From positions 32,262,156 to 32,326,155 of the forward strand of contig CM017571.1 of the NCBI GenBank assembly GCA_007844125.1: a stretch of DNA of 64,000 nt, given 5' to 3'. The notes under the pieces are model-generated. The model was not told the origin of the DNA and made no database searches. It worked only from the letters and a program-made list of their open reading frames with translations. Shown piece after piece: positions 12,532-25,270 of the stretch (its first letter is position 1; every line of letters starts with the position of its first letter). A program made the translations under genes and the position numbers. Origin of the DNA: Sinonovacula constricta. Its lineage: Eukaryota; Mollusca; Bivalvia; Cardiida; Solecurtidae.

Positions 12532-14942
12532 TAAGTCGTCGACGCCTGGGTATCGCATCCCGATCTGTCGTCTCACTTCGTCTAGAATTCAATACATCAG
12601 TGTCGTATCAGTCAGAGTCCAACGTGGATTTTCCAGCTCACCTAAAACAGAAAACGGACGTATTTTTATATAACTTATGTATGAAGGGAACCACATCCTT
12701 GATATATTTGGCTTTTAAATCGATACTTATTGTTACTTGAAACAATATGTGGTGAATGATAAACAATAATGAAAAATAATACATGAATTCGTGCAGAAAC
12801 AAAACGGTTGAGGAAAATCAAGTTTCATGTGTTTATTTATCTATGCCCAAAGAGATTCGTGACGGTTCTAATTTTGCTTCATTCGGAACATTTCGACTTG
12901 TACATTGCACACAGTACAGGTCACATATGAGTTTATTCGGGACCAGGCACCATTTTAAACCAGCTGATATTTATTAATCAGAAAGCGACAGTGTATTTAC
13001 ATTAAAAATGTACTTATCAACTTAGAGGAAAATCTTAAATTCAACACCTAGAGAGCAATGTGTACATTCAATTTAATTCTAGCTTAATTCTAGCTTACGG
13101 TGCATAGTTTATTGGAATGTACAGTGATGTACAGGTGTAGTTTTCAATTAAGCATCTTGATTGAAAGACATCTTGCGACCATATGGCAACAGTAACAAAG
13201 GACGTTGAAGTGTATATTAGTAAACGAAGGCTTGTTGCGCACTTTTTATCACGATTTACGGTCATAGGCCAAACAGCGAATCATTAAATCATTAAATTTT
13301 CAATGCGGACGCCAATCATGGGTGGATAATATCATGAAGAAAACACTCTTGATAGCTTTGACAAAATTTAGAAATGTATCACATATACTCAGAATTAAAA
13401 CTAAGCGATAGACCGGAACCATCCCCGGCCAACGAGAGTACTAACATAATTTGTAATAAAATAGAGAAAGAATATCGCGTTCTCCTCTAATATAAAATGT
13501 ATGCAAATACATATATAATACGTATCTACAGAAATCAAACTTTTGTTGTTTCTATAATTACCGAGTAACAATGGAAACAAAACATATCAGAAAATACTTT
13601 TTATACAAAACATTATCGATAATTAGCTTTTATAAAAAAATTCATATGTGTTTGTAACTTTTGATACATTTTATCAATATTTCCAAATGCCACACAGTTT
13701 TACTATTTTCTATCTTATCAAATTTAAATTTAGAAATAAATTGAAAATATTTTACTAATCTCAAATAAACTATTTTTGAATGGTCATAAATCAATCTATA
13801 TGCTTCAGTTATATCGACGTTAAATAATAATATACCTTATTACCTCGGATTTTGGAATTTTTTGAAAATAATTAAATACTATAAGATCAATGTATTTAAG
13901 ATATTTGGAAGCAATTATGCTGCAAACAAATTTGTAATCTGATGTTGTTCTGATTGACCATGGGGATCTACAGTTTGTTGTTTGCGCACTATCATAATGC
14001 CTGTACTGTTTACCTCTATAAACAAAGAAGCGTTTAGCCATGATAAAATAAACGATGTATCACGACATAAATCGGGACTCTTTTACTGCAATAATACATG
14101 TGTTCCTTGGTCTTTCCCAAACCATTTTCGTATTGTGGACCAAGTTAACATATCGTGTTATTTTTTTTCTTTTTCGTTCACATGGCATCCACCTGATGAA
14201 ACTTTACCGTTGTAAGTATTCACTAATAATTAATAAGTATTAAATTTATTAAGTATTAGTATTAAATAAGTATTTACGAATAAGTATTAAATTTTGATAA
14301 AATATAAATAAATGAAATATGCATTTTCTTGGCACTTGATATTTTTAAAGCAAAAATAACCAGGAAAATACGCGTTGTCAAATAGAACAGCTGAACAGGG
14401 GAAACAACCTAACAACATTGCGTAACTTGTAGTTCGTATTTGTGTCCCTTTAAATAGAAATTTCTAGTAGAACGTGTTAGACTGGATTAGATTTTAATGT
14501 TTGCGTGGTCGTACGCCCAATACATCACGGTTTCGAGTTCAGATGCGTATTAATTTAATCACGAAGGCCGTGTGTCCGTTTACGCATCTTAACGAGATTA
14601 AATCTATTTCCTAATTATAACCCGGACATAAATTAAGGTATTATAATTATGAAACAAATCATGTTCCATACCGATTAATGTACTATTATATAACATTAAA
14701 TCACATGTTCACCGAACATGCTGCTGGTCCCTTCTTCATTGACATTTTGGCAAATGATTTTTAGTAAATAAAAAAGTTGAAAATAATAATAAATACAAAT
14801 ATTAAACATATCAAATGTACTTACCTATCATGATGGTGTGTCTAGCTTTATTTGCTTCACAGTACAAACCATCCATTGGCTGAATAAAGTAATCTTTTCT
14901 GTAAAGATGGTGTTTATGTACATCTGATTGTGAAGTGAGCTT
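12532..14942 (-). pseudogene. Diverged DHDH exons 7' and 6' of unit A
   Basis: Exon 6' is at 14825-14942 (possible acceptor ..ctgag, donor gtaagt). It is open and matches DHDH exon 6 in the order EKLT, SDVH, DYFIQPMDG, EAN-KAR. Exon 7' is at 12532-12641 and resembles exon 7 (GELENPRWT, ILDEVRRQIGMRYP). An in-frame TGA follows DTTLMY, and the terminal stop present in unit C is absent. The 6'-7' junction splits a glycine codon exactly as in the main gene. No matching exons 1-5 lie between this pair and DHDH-A exon 7, so the pair is a relic or an alternative 3' cassette broken in this copy. Confidence 0.7.
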
Positions 14943-17198
14943 CTCAGATGTGTTAAAAGTGTATAAAAAATCACCATTGTTTTGATCAACAGCTGCAAAG
15001 TATTTTAACAGTAAAATGTGAAATTGTCAATGCTACTGGCCTGTCGTTGACGATAATTGTATAAGATTTTCCCTACTTTCTCGTGAGTAAAAAAAACTGT
15101 ACGGTCTTTTTTGTGGCTTTAAGTGTCATTTAAAGCCAAACACTTTATACCGGACCTGTGCCCCTAAGCGTTCAAGTTACACATTAGTTAAGACTATTTA
15201 ATCTATCTCACATGCGGAGTACGCGCTGATGTCGTTATGATAATTTTAAAGCAGGATAGTTACAGATCTGTATTCTCATCAGACAATAATAATTGTCTCA
15301 TTAAACAACATATCTAGTGTTACACAGTATCGTAATGCACATTTTCTCATTAAACAGTATCAACATGCCTTCTTTGCCATAGTATTATAATTAAAATTAC
15401 GCCCATGTCATTCTATATACATGTAAAAGTATCTCTGTACATTTCTTTACCATTTGAAAGTAACTAACTAGATGACACTTTTATGAATTTTGAAAGACAG
15501 TATTCTTATGAACCCTATATCTCATAAGACAATTCCTCTATACACATTGTGTTTTAATAGTTAATGTACAAAATAGCTTTGTGTAAATGTGAAACAATAC
15601 AAATCGAAAACATGTTTAGCTACATTAAACTGGCACTCATGTATTGTCACATAATTCCGCAAATATTTTACAAATTGGTCTGATACCAGATTAAGTACAT
15701 GATCTTTTACAGCTATTCAACGGTTAAAACTACAAGGTTCGACAACTGAAACGTTGAAAACTTGTGAGTGCTAGTTCAATGTAGCGATGCTATACAACAC
15801 TAATAATTTAAGCAACAATGACAACACGGTCATTGCATTTCCTACGATACGTGACGTCGTCATTTATTTGCAAACACACCACTCCATATAATTAATGGTG
15901 TTATCAGGTCCAACATAACGGGTTTCGTTTGAAAATTAGCATTTAGTCTCCACCTGTTTCTTTTTTGACATTGTTTATAGTTTCATGTTATATTGTTGTA
16001 GACTTCTTTAACGTTAGACAGGAATTGGAAAAGTTGCTATTGTTTTGATACTCAGGTGACCACCATTTAATTTAATAATGCAATAACACGCCATCTTAAA
16101 ATATTGTATTGACCCTTAACAATTGTATTTAATGACTGCATAAGCTCATTGAGAACGTGTTTCAGTTTGACAAATGTCATGGTACTCAGTGAGCTGCGTA
16201 ATGCGGAACCAGCGCCTATTGTTATCGTTAATATATAAGAACGCTTTATTGCTGATGAGGTTATTCAGAAGAAACGTTTAAGCAGGATTGTGGCGGATTC
16301 AACAGATATCAAGCGGGCAAGTCTTCAACTAAAAACACTCTCCTCTTCTATTAATAAATAAATTATATAAAAGGACAAAAGTTATACTACCACTAGTCGA
16401 TTTTAGAAACTACTTTTATTGCTTTTCACGCGATAGCATTTCAACTACAATAATGTCTAAAGTAATTGCTCAAAAGTGCTACCGGACGGGACCAAAATAC
16501 TCAATTGAAATTGGTTGTCTGACATTGAAAGTAAGGATTACATGAACATGTAAAAGGAGCATGTGAAGCTTTTTACAAATTTACCATTGAGACACGTTTT
16601 CTTGAAAAAACACACCTTGTAACATATCCGAAAATATACCATAATGACCATTTCCATGAGACATCATTTTGTAAAAAGGATTTTCGACCCCGCTGTGAGA
16701 AAAGAAAGATTCATTAAGAAGAAATATGAAAGTTATTCCGTTTCCTATCTTTATATATAAAACAGAATTTAATAGTGCAATTCGTGGGCTTTAGCTACCT
16801 TACCTCTACGACGCTAAATCTTCAACACCGATACATAATTACAAGTTTGGTTTCAATGAAACATCAACGATATACTACTGTTTGGGTTGTTTTATGGCGA
16901 AATAAGGAATAGTAAAAACGGCATGTTGTAATCATTAATATCATTATTATTCATCACACTGTGTTACGTATGTAAAGTGTAACCGTGTTAAATATTGGAC
17001 TGTAATTATTTATATTCATTACAAACTGCAACTTTCAGTTAAGCCGTATGGAAATTTGTTTCTGGTGTGTATAAAATTTAATAAGAAGGAAATGGTCTTA
17101 ATATGTGCCATTTCCCGCTTATCTCGTTCCAATCTGTCGCATCTTTAGGTAGTTTTGATGTGTAGTAAATAATGACAGGTGATATGATTTAACAGCCT

Positions 17199-20100
17199 TC
17201 ACTCCCAAATAGATTTTTCAAATGATTCTTTCATTCTGTCAATAATATGATGTGCTGCTGAGAAGGTAATAGTAACACAACGAATCAATCCATCGTCGTC
17301 CGGATATTTCATTCCAATCTGTCGTCTTATTTCGTCCAGAATACGGTACATCAGCGTCGTGTCAGCACGAGTCCAGACTGGATTCTCTAATTCACCTATA
17401 GGTAAAAAAACAACAACAAAGAACTGTTAATAATTTGGTTGATTTTAAACTGGAACCTAAATGGCGGATTGCTTATGGTCACTGAATTTCTTTAACTTCT
17501 CAAGTTTCCTATCTCTATAAGTTTTTTTTTTAACCTAAAGAAATCTGTATCAGTGCAGGAAACTTTTGACAGAACGTTGATGAATCAATAAAGTTGGAAT
17601 TAAAACATGCAAGGTTTCAGTACCGTAATATCCAAACCAGGCCTAATATTAGGCATCTAGTTAACCTTTTTTTAAATTTGAACCAAAATCTGATCAATCA
17701 GATGGTTAAGAACGTGTTTGAGTTAAACATTGTAAAACTTTAAGCCCATGGTTCACAGATAGGAAATACGACTTAATATAAATATCGTAAAGTAAATTGT
17801 TATAAATGTTATAAAAGAGTCATAGATCAGCAGTTTACCGCCAAAACAGTCAGGTTCAACAATATTTAGTAACAGCATCAATGCAGCATCGGTCTGGATA
17901 GTCTAGTGATCATGGGTTAACTTTTCATACTAGAATCACTGTTCGAGACACGTTCGATGTCATTTTATCTTATTTATATTTAATAATGTGGGGTTTGTTG
18001 TAGGGTTGTTGTTGTTGTTGTTGTTTTTTTAAGATTTTATTATTTTTATTATTTTAAAAAAATAAAGAGCATTTCAATGTTGGATATTGTTAACAAATTA
18101 GGACATGAGACGGACAAGAAATCTAAGACCTAAATATACGGCATGATATTGTAAAGAAGAATTATCGTAGTTCAAATTTGTTTGCATTATTAGACTATCA
18201 TATATACAAATTTATATAATTATCATATATTAATATCATAAAAACATAAATAGTATTATTACTAATAAAGCATTTATGGTATTGATGCCACATAAAATAA
18301 TATATTTTTGGGCGGTGAAGATTCTGACCTTTCAGAATGCTGTTTCGGACACCGTTTGCCTCAAAATGAAGAGCATCACTCCCTGGATAGATATAGGTGC
18401 CTTTCTTCGACGACTGTTCATATACTTTGGATGGGGTTGTCACCTTTTCCGGCCAGTTAAAATTGTCTCCAACCTGCCAACAACAGTCCATGAGGGTCAT
18501 ATTTACACCGTTAACTGTAGCTCAAATAATTGTAACTATAATTCTCAACTCTTGGTCTGCAGGTAGATAAAATTTAAATATCTGTGAAAATTTTGATAGG
18601 ACCTTTTCTTATTTATCTACTTACATGAAATAGAAAGTATTCGGTACGTGTGTTATATACCTCCTTAGAATATATGGTAAATTCGTTTACTACGTGAATA
18701 CAACGTCTTTTGTTTGTGGTTCTACTTTAGCTGAATAAATCTGATTGACATGAAAATCTTTCATGACAGAGGTTGCTACAAGTCGGCCTTTTTTTTAAAT
18801 GACACTACCTCATACCTCTATGAAGCCTTCGTCTCCAATAATGATGCCTGTATTTTGTCCGCTACCCGCCTTGGTATCATAGTAGAGGGAGGCTACAGCA
18901 CCGCTCTTATATCTGAGAGCAACAGCCGCTCGTTCATCTATACCTTAAATATGAAGGAAGAAATTATTTGTTTGGGGTTTACCGCACATTGATCCTATAA
19001 ATTGTCAAATAGCGACTGAACGTCGAGATTATACTAGGTGCATTGTGAATTGCGATGCCTAAGAGTATCTAACGAGCATAAAAAACCAATCCAGCAGACT
19101 ATTTTTTTATTTTTGTAAATAAACGAACTACAATTACTAGGTACACGTGTTTTGGTTTTTGTCGATGATGTTTTACGCTTTTTAACATTTAAAGTCTATA
19201 GTGAAGTCGTAACTTTCGCCATGGAAGGCCTAATGCTACCTAAGCCAAGCTTAGTGTAAATCTATCGCAATAAAGACGTTCTCTATTATACATAACTTAT
19301 ATCCTTGCGGTTTTAAATTACGTTTAGGATACATCCTTTCGTCAAAGAATAAAAAAAGAATTTTAGCCTTTCAACAATTTTAAGGGCGCCCGAACTGATA
19401 TGTATCTTTAAACACGTTACCTCCCACTCCTAGTGTTCCGACAGCTTTGATCTGTTCAGGCATTTCATTGAAGACGAGTGTTGCAAACTGAACCGGATAT
19501 ACTCCGAGAAGTAGTGCTCCGCCTGCGCCATTTTTTATGTCAGAGAAGATTGGCAGATCATTTGACAATGGAAACGCCAGCTTGGCCTCCACAAACCGAA
19601 TGTTTCCGATAGATTTCTTATTCAGTTCATCATGTACAACTTGATACATAGGATTGTGCCTACTCCACATGCCCTGTGTGTACAGTTAATTAAAAAAGCC
19701 ATGTAGAACCACTGAGTTGGTTAAATTTCCATTTTAAATAAGTACACAAAACTTCTGATGATTAACGGTCAACAATTGACTCCATCACTGAAACCATTAT
19801 CCCATCACATTGCTACCTATAATTCTAGTTTCTACTAATTGATTTCTGTTTTTAATTGTATTGTGTCTGGTGGCCACAGACGTCAAACATGCAGCGTCTA
19901 TATTGAGGTCAATAGTTCAAGCTTAAATCGAGACAAAACAACACAAAAGAATGACATTGCATATTTTTCTATCTGCGGATGATGATGTATGTCTTCTCAT
20001 TGTGACTGATGTATGTTGTATGGACTTCAAAGACGGTGTTTACCACATTATCAAAAATATAAAAAATACGCGTAACGAGACGTGTGTGATGGCATGCGGT

Positions 20101-21678
20101 GCATGATTATTGACCTAACGTATATTGGGGTTATTCATGTATTTAATTCGGACTTAAACAAGGCCGACCATGAACATTGCGCATAGATAGGAATCACAGT
20201 TTAGAGCGGTTGACTGCATGTAACATATGACATAAACAGATATGTTTAAACAAGATCCTTACTTGACTTGTATAAAGATATATTATTGGTTTGCTTTTTA
20301 CGATTTTCGAATTTGAACACAACAAAGCAAAAATCATATAATTGCTTTTTATCGCGATAAATAAATCAATTTTTATTCTATTTTTACTGCTGAGCAGGAA
20401 ATACAAAAATTGTCTCACCTCTGAGAAAAATCTGTTGTTTTTCTTGGCCACATCGAAAACTTCGTTCACTTGTCTTTCGTTCAAAGCCATTGGTTTCTCA
20501 CACAGCACGTGTTTTCCAGCCTCTAGCATCTTTATTGACAAAGGGGCATGGTCTATGTTCATGTTACAAATGTAGACTAGATCTTAAAATAAAGAAAGGT
20601 TGTTACATTTCATTAAATTGCGAATATTGCCAATTAAATGTTAATTTTAAATATTTCAATGCAAATATCTTCACAACATACATAGAAAGAGGAATAAAAT
20701 TATTTGAAGTAAGCGTTAATTAATGTTGTTCGACAAAATAAATAAAATTAGTAAAATTAGTATGTAAATAACTTAGTTTGTAGTTGGACACGACAGATAA
20801 AACACTTTAAAACATTTTAAATGTGTAAATTTGAGGGGTGGGGGATCTAAACCTTTAAAGTTATCATTTTACTGACTGAATATTGTAAAATATGCACTCT
20901 ATGAAAGTCAGTATTTTAGTGTTTGATTTTATGCACAGCATTTTTTTGTAAATATCCGATGAAAGCATAAGACTGACCAACCTCTGTATCTCTTGCTACG
21001 TCATCATAGCAACCGTAGGCTCTTTTAAACTTGAATTTCTCAGCAAATGCTTCAGCTCTTTCTCTGCTGGTTGATGCCACCGCTACAAACTTGACAGAAA
21101 GAAAGTGGAAACGGATTAACTGCATTCAAAATGGAATTTCCGAGGCTGACACTTTGATGCATAAATAATGGCGACTACACGCGCTCATCAAAACTAGCTA
21201 TTAAGACCAATTCTCTATTACAACCGCATTGAGTCAGAAGGGAAGATGGTCTTAATAGGGGGATATTACCGTACTTAGAAAGAGATAAACATCTCAGGAT
21301 GGGTGTTTATTAATTGCTAAATAATATCCATCTGTTTATTAAAGGATATCCGCCTCATCATCAGAAAACCAAACGCATGCAATGATAGGGATGGAAAATA
21401 CTGTTCTTTATACTGTCTTTGCATACTTGAACCACTCCGGGGGTTTTCCTTTTAGATGACGCACTGAAGAGGTCGAAATCTTTTGTGGTTGGTCTGCCTT
21501 ATAGCATCTGTTTGGAGCAAGTGCTTGCAAAAAGCGCATTTATCTTGCGTGTATAACGATTACTGACAGAACTACATAGTTTTACCTCATGATCTTCTGC
21601 CGGAATGGTTACGGAGGATAGATGTGAAGAAATCAGATGCGATTTTCCAGGTCCCAAACAAGCCCATCGGGTAGCCAT
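17199..21678 (-). CDS. DHDH: Dihydrodiol dehydrogenase-like gene, copy A (altered)
   Basis: Exons are 21586-21678, 20978-21089, 20419-20582, 19421-19673, 18816-18943, 18329-18473 and 17199-17395, all with AG acceptors and GT donors in matching phases. The family enzyme is a cytosolic NADP-dependent oxidoreductase acting on trans-dihydrodiols and some sugars. An N-terminal Rossmann half carries GPG (residues 9-11) and CEKPM with the conserved lysine. The C-terminal half carries GGALLLGVYP, which lacks the usual Asp. Two defects are private to this copy. In exon 1 a T is missing near 21645 and a base is added near 21607, so residues 13-25 read in another frame before PAEDHE resumes. An extra base near 17291 removes the stop after PDDD and adds 30 residues, giving about 363. 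It may be a decaying gene; the splice sites are intact. Confidence 0.8.
18005..18026 (+). repeat. (GTT)n microsatellite in intron 6 of copy A
   Basis: A short run of GTT followed by a T tract. Equivalent runs sit at 34155-34178 in copy B and 61765-61779 in copy D; copy C has an interrupted version near 47170. Confidence 0.8.
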
Positions 21679-21806
21679 TTTGTAAGGTGAGATAAATCTG
21701 GAGAAAAATAATGTTTGATGCCCTGAACTTGACATGAACTATTAGTTTAACTAGGCTACAATTTCAACAGTGGCAAGAGCTACAGCAGGACTAGACATTG
21801 TACAGA

Positions 21807-22110
21807 CCTGGTAGCGCAATCGGTAAAACTTCGGCTCCAGAATCGGGGGCCTCGGATTCGATCAAGGACCGTTACATACCAAAGTCGTTTAAAAATGGTA
21901 GTGGTATAGCTCCCTTGCTGACGCTCAAGCAAATATAAGAGTAGTTCAAAGACTGGTTTGGCCCGGTGTCAGGGTAATGTGACTAGGTGTGTTATAATGC
22001 AAGGTGTTCACGGCATACTATATACAGTGAATCTGCTTTAAGTGGGCACCGTCTCCAGATAACTGAAATAGAGTTGGCGGGGCGATTAACCCAATAAACA
22101 AACAAACTAG
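21807..22110 (+). mobile_element. tRNA-derived SINE, unit A copy
   Basis: The head has an RNA polymerase III box A-like segment (tagcgcaatcgg) and a degraded box B (ggattcgatcaagg). A body of about 200 bases follows, then a tail reading cccaataaacaaacaaac. The same element sits at the same place, just upstream of DHDH exon 1, in units B and C, so it was inserted before the duplications. Confidence 0.75.
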
Positions 22111-22775
22111 ATATTGACGCGTCCAGTCTCTTTCGATATACATATTTGTTTCTGTCTTCACAGGCATGACCAGGCTTAGACAATGTCATGCAATTTCAAT
22201 CGTTTGTGCTTCCGAAATTCATTTTTTCAGAATTGTGGGCGTCGGGTCACAAATTGACCACTTGTATCCGACGATGGAATACAATGAGTAAGTAACCGAG
22301 CTAATGGATGGTGTCGCCGACTCTGTGAATTATTCACTACAGGAGAGTGTGTATGAAACCAAGTCACTGCGAGAAGTTCAGTGCGATTAGGGTTCAAGCG
22401 TAAAAGTACTTGATTAAAAACACTTAGTCTTAACTAGATATTTAACATCACCTTCCTTCAGCAATGTGATCAACATAAAATTCATACTTACTAAATCTTA
22501 TTTTAATTTGTTAAGCATATCTAAGAAATGACAAAAAGCAGAACATACCTTTGAATATTTCCAGGAGCCTACTGACAAAAATGAGTTGTGAACAGTTTAT
22601 CACCACAAAGGCTGGTCTTTGACCTGCTGAGGTTAACTGCCCTTGTAACATGGGCTTGCAATCTAATGAAGTACGTGACCGGGCAGATAAGTTATGTACT
22701 CAGATTTTAAACTCCTGTGACCTGAAGTGGGTATGAAACACTCCACACTTAGACGCAACAATGGTTACTCTCACT

Positions 22776-22778
<3 letters not shown>

Positions 22779-22840
<62 letters not shown>

Positions 22841-22867
22841 TTCTATCTCTTTCTCTCTCTCTCTCTC
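22779..22867 (+). repeat. (TC)n microsatellite
   Basis: Long TC dinucleotide tract with a few interruptions. The 67-residue Ser-Leu open frame crossing it is an artefact. Its position matches the TC tracts of units B and C. Confidence 0.95.
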
Positions 22868-24037
22868 AATCTCTCCCACACTCTGATAATTTTTATTCAC
22901 TCATTTCTAGTTTGTTTTAGCCTTATATAGAAAGATGCTGGATAATAATTGATACAAACACATTTAATGTCAGTTTAAATAGATTTTCAAGGAAGATAAT
23001 GTTTTTATAACAGACCCTACTGCTGTGGGGTAGGATAGATATGCTCTTGCAATTCGGTTAATATTTTTATGCGAGAAAAAAAGCAATTGTAAAAGGCCAT
23101 ACCTAGCATGCATTAACAGATCGGCTACAGCACAGCGCCTAGCTTTTTTATTAAGTTTAAAACATTTTTTTCTTTCAATTCATTTGGAATTAAATTAAAT
23201 CACGAAATTTGCTAAAAAGAAGAAGGTACTTTGCGTCGTTGCCGATAGGTGTTTATTGCAAAAATATGCATCACATGAAAGAAAAAATGAAAAGATAAAA
23301 TCAAATTGAAAAAATATATATGTATTTAACAGATTAACCCTGACCGTTGAACTAGTAATACGTTGATCTAAAATAAAGAAAAGTATACGCCCAAGGCCAG
23401 ACAGTCATTCTTTTTACTACAAAAGCATGCACGTATAAACTTTTAGATTCCAAAGGGACTAGCCTTGACAGGAGGGGATCTGGGAGCATACATCCCACCC
23501 ATCAGATCCACCCATGTACTTTATGAGGATTTTTTAATCTCATATGTACTACACATGGTTCTTTCTCTGGCAAAAATGACCGAGGTGATCCGACAGATTC
23601 ATTACAGAAAGTACGCCTTAGTATTGACCTTTTAGTAATACATTCTGTTATCTTTAAGTGTTGCAACCTTAGGTCGGGAGTTGAACTCGATGTAGGGCAT
23701 TCTGTTTTCGTAATCTGAATAGCACGTTAAAGGCCCCTGAAAATTTTCACACACAAAAAAAATTATTTTAATTATGTAATAGAACAGTACAAAATGACAC
23801 CATTAGGGTGTTTGAAGTACAGTTTTACAGTCAAAGATAACGCAAGAAAAGGCACTGAAGTCCTTTTCCCATCTCGTTTTCCAATGTGGTCTTTATAGCC
23901 CTTTACTTAGGTAGAACCCGAACATAGTTATTATCTACCTGGAGCAATGCATTATAAAGAGGTGAATGGCTAATGGTTTGTGTCGAAGGGAGATTGTGTC
24001 CTGGATCTTTCTGTTCCGAATCCATCGCATTGTCAAC

Positions 24038-24059
24038 TTATTATTATTATTATTATTAT

Positions 24060-24097
<38 letters not shown>

Positions 24098-24128
24098 TCA
24101 GTAGTGGTAGAAGAAGTGGTAGTTTTGA
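24038..24128 (+). repeat. (TTA)n-(TAG)n tract at right end of unit A
   Basis: A run of TTA passes directly into a run of TAG and then into an interrupted tail. This is the shared right edge of the duplication unit: units B and C end in longer versions of the same tracts. The Thr, Asn and Val runs predicted from it are not proteins. Confidence 0.9.
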
Positions 24129-25270
24129 AGTGCATGTATTATAAGCATGTTTATAATTATTGTCCCTATTGTTGTTGGCATCATTTTAGTAAAACGGCAG
24201 CGATATAATGACAGCCTTAATACAGACATCAAGCGTTATTTCGGGAGAAAGATTCCAGACAAATGTCTGCGTAGAACCACCAATTTATATTCATATTTAT
24301 TTGCATTTATATTTGCAATACATATATATGGTATATAGTTGCAATAACGTCGTTCTCGTAAAGATTCCGTTACATATAAGACGTAAACGAATTATGTGCA
24401 CTACCTTTAATCTTGCCGAACCCAGATTTTGAACCAAAGAAAAACACATGACCTGAACTTTCAATAAGGACAAGTCGAATACTATTTGTTTTAGATGTTT
24501 AAGTTTGCCACATACATAGTCTCATAGTTGACATGTTATGATTGCATATGCAAGACAAGGTATAACCTGAGACATCTGCATTTTTAGTTTTTTATATGCG
24601 AGGCATTTCGACACTTGTATTATTCAATTTAAAGTATAGTCTAGAAAAAGTGCAGATAAATACTCATTTCTTTTTTAAAAAAATATGGCACATCCATGTT
24701 TTCTTTTCTGAATCCAGGACAGATATGGCGGCCATGTCACTTGAAAATAAGATTACTTGATCTTGAAACTACATCATTCAGAATATTTATATTTTACTGC
24801 TAACTTACCTCTTTATTTGCAATATTTTATATTATATAACATCTACAATTTATTTAATATTTTTGTGTGCATTCTTTTGGAAAGGAAGTGAAGAAATCAA
24901 CGGATTAATAAGAAACTTTTTAGAGTAAATAGGTTGTACTTTGAGTGCAACTTGCTTAAAATACAGTATCAAACACGCGTTTTTAAAATTGGAAAAGGTT
25001 TGGGCTTTTTAATAAAGTTCCAGTCATGAGTTAACTATGACAAGGCCTACGTTGTGAGTTTGCCACTCATGAAGTTACATTTGGCTTAACGCTCGGCGAA
25101 ATAAAGTCCATGTTACATCAAACAACTAGTATCCTCTATTTATCTTACTTTAAGTCGTTAAAAATGGTAGTGGTTTATCTCCTTTGTAACACAATGTTTG
25201 GCATAAAATTATTATATTTGGCTCAGCGCCTGGACCCAATGCCATACCGTACAAAGTGTACAAGATGTGC
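24129..25270. other. Unique spacer, no gene
   Basis: Sequence not shared with the other units, probably the ancestral right flank of the array or an inserted block. A short piece at about 25149-25186 (gtcgttaaaaatggtagtgg) matches the body of the unit SINE, so the adjacent LINE seems to have landed beside or in a SINE fragment. Confidence 0.5.

Larger units (their letters stand above)
12025..24128. repeat. Tandem duplication unit A
   Basis: From about 12025 the sequence matches unit C from about 40100 and, with gaps, units B and D. The match covers exons, introns and spacers and ends in a (TTA)n-(TAG)n tract. Unit A differs from C by two deletions in its spacer. One joins a point near 16310 to sequence matching about 44306 of C. 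The other, near 16500, removes the block holding the second SINE. The left edge has no TAG tract, so it may be the ancestral left border of the array. Confidence 0.85.

Noticed and set aside
22727..22930. Ser-Leu repeat protein
   Set aside because: Translation of the (TC)n tract.
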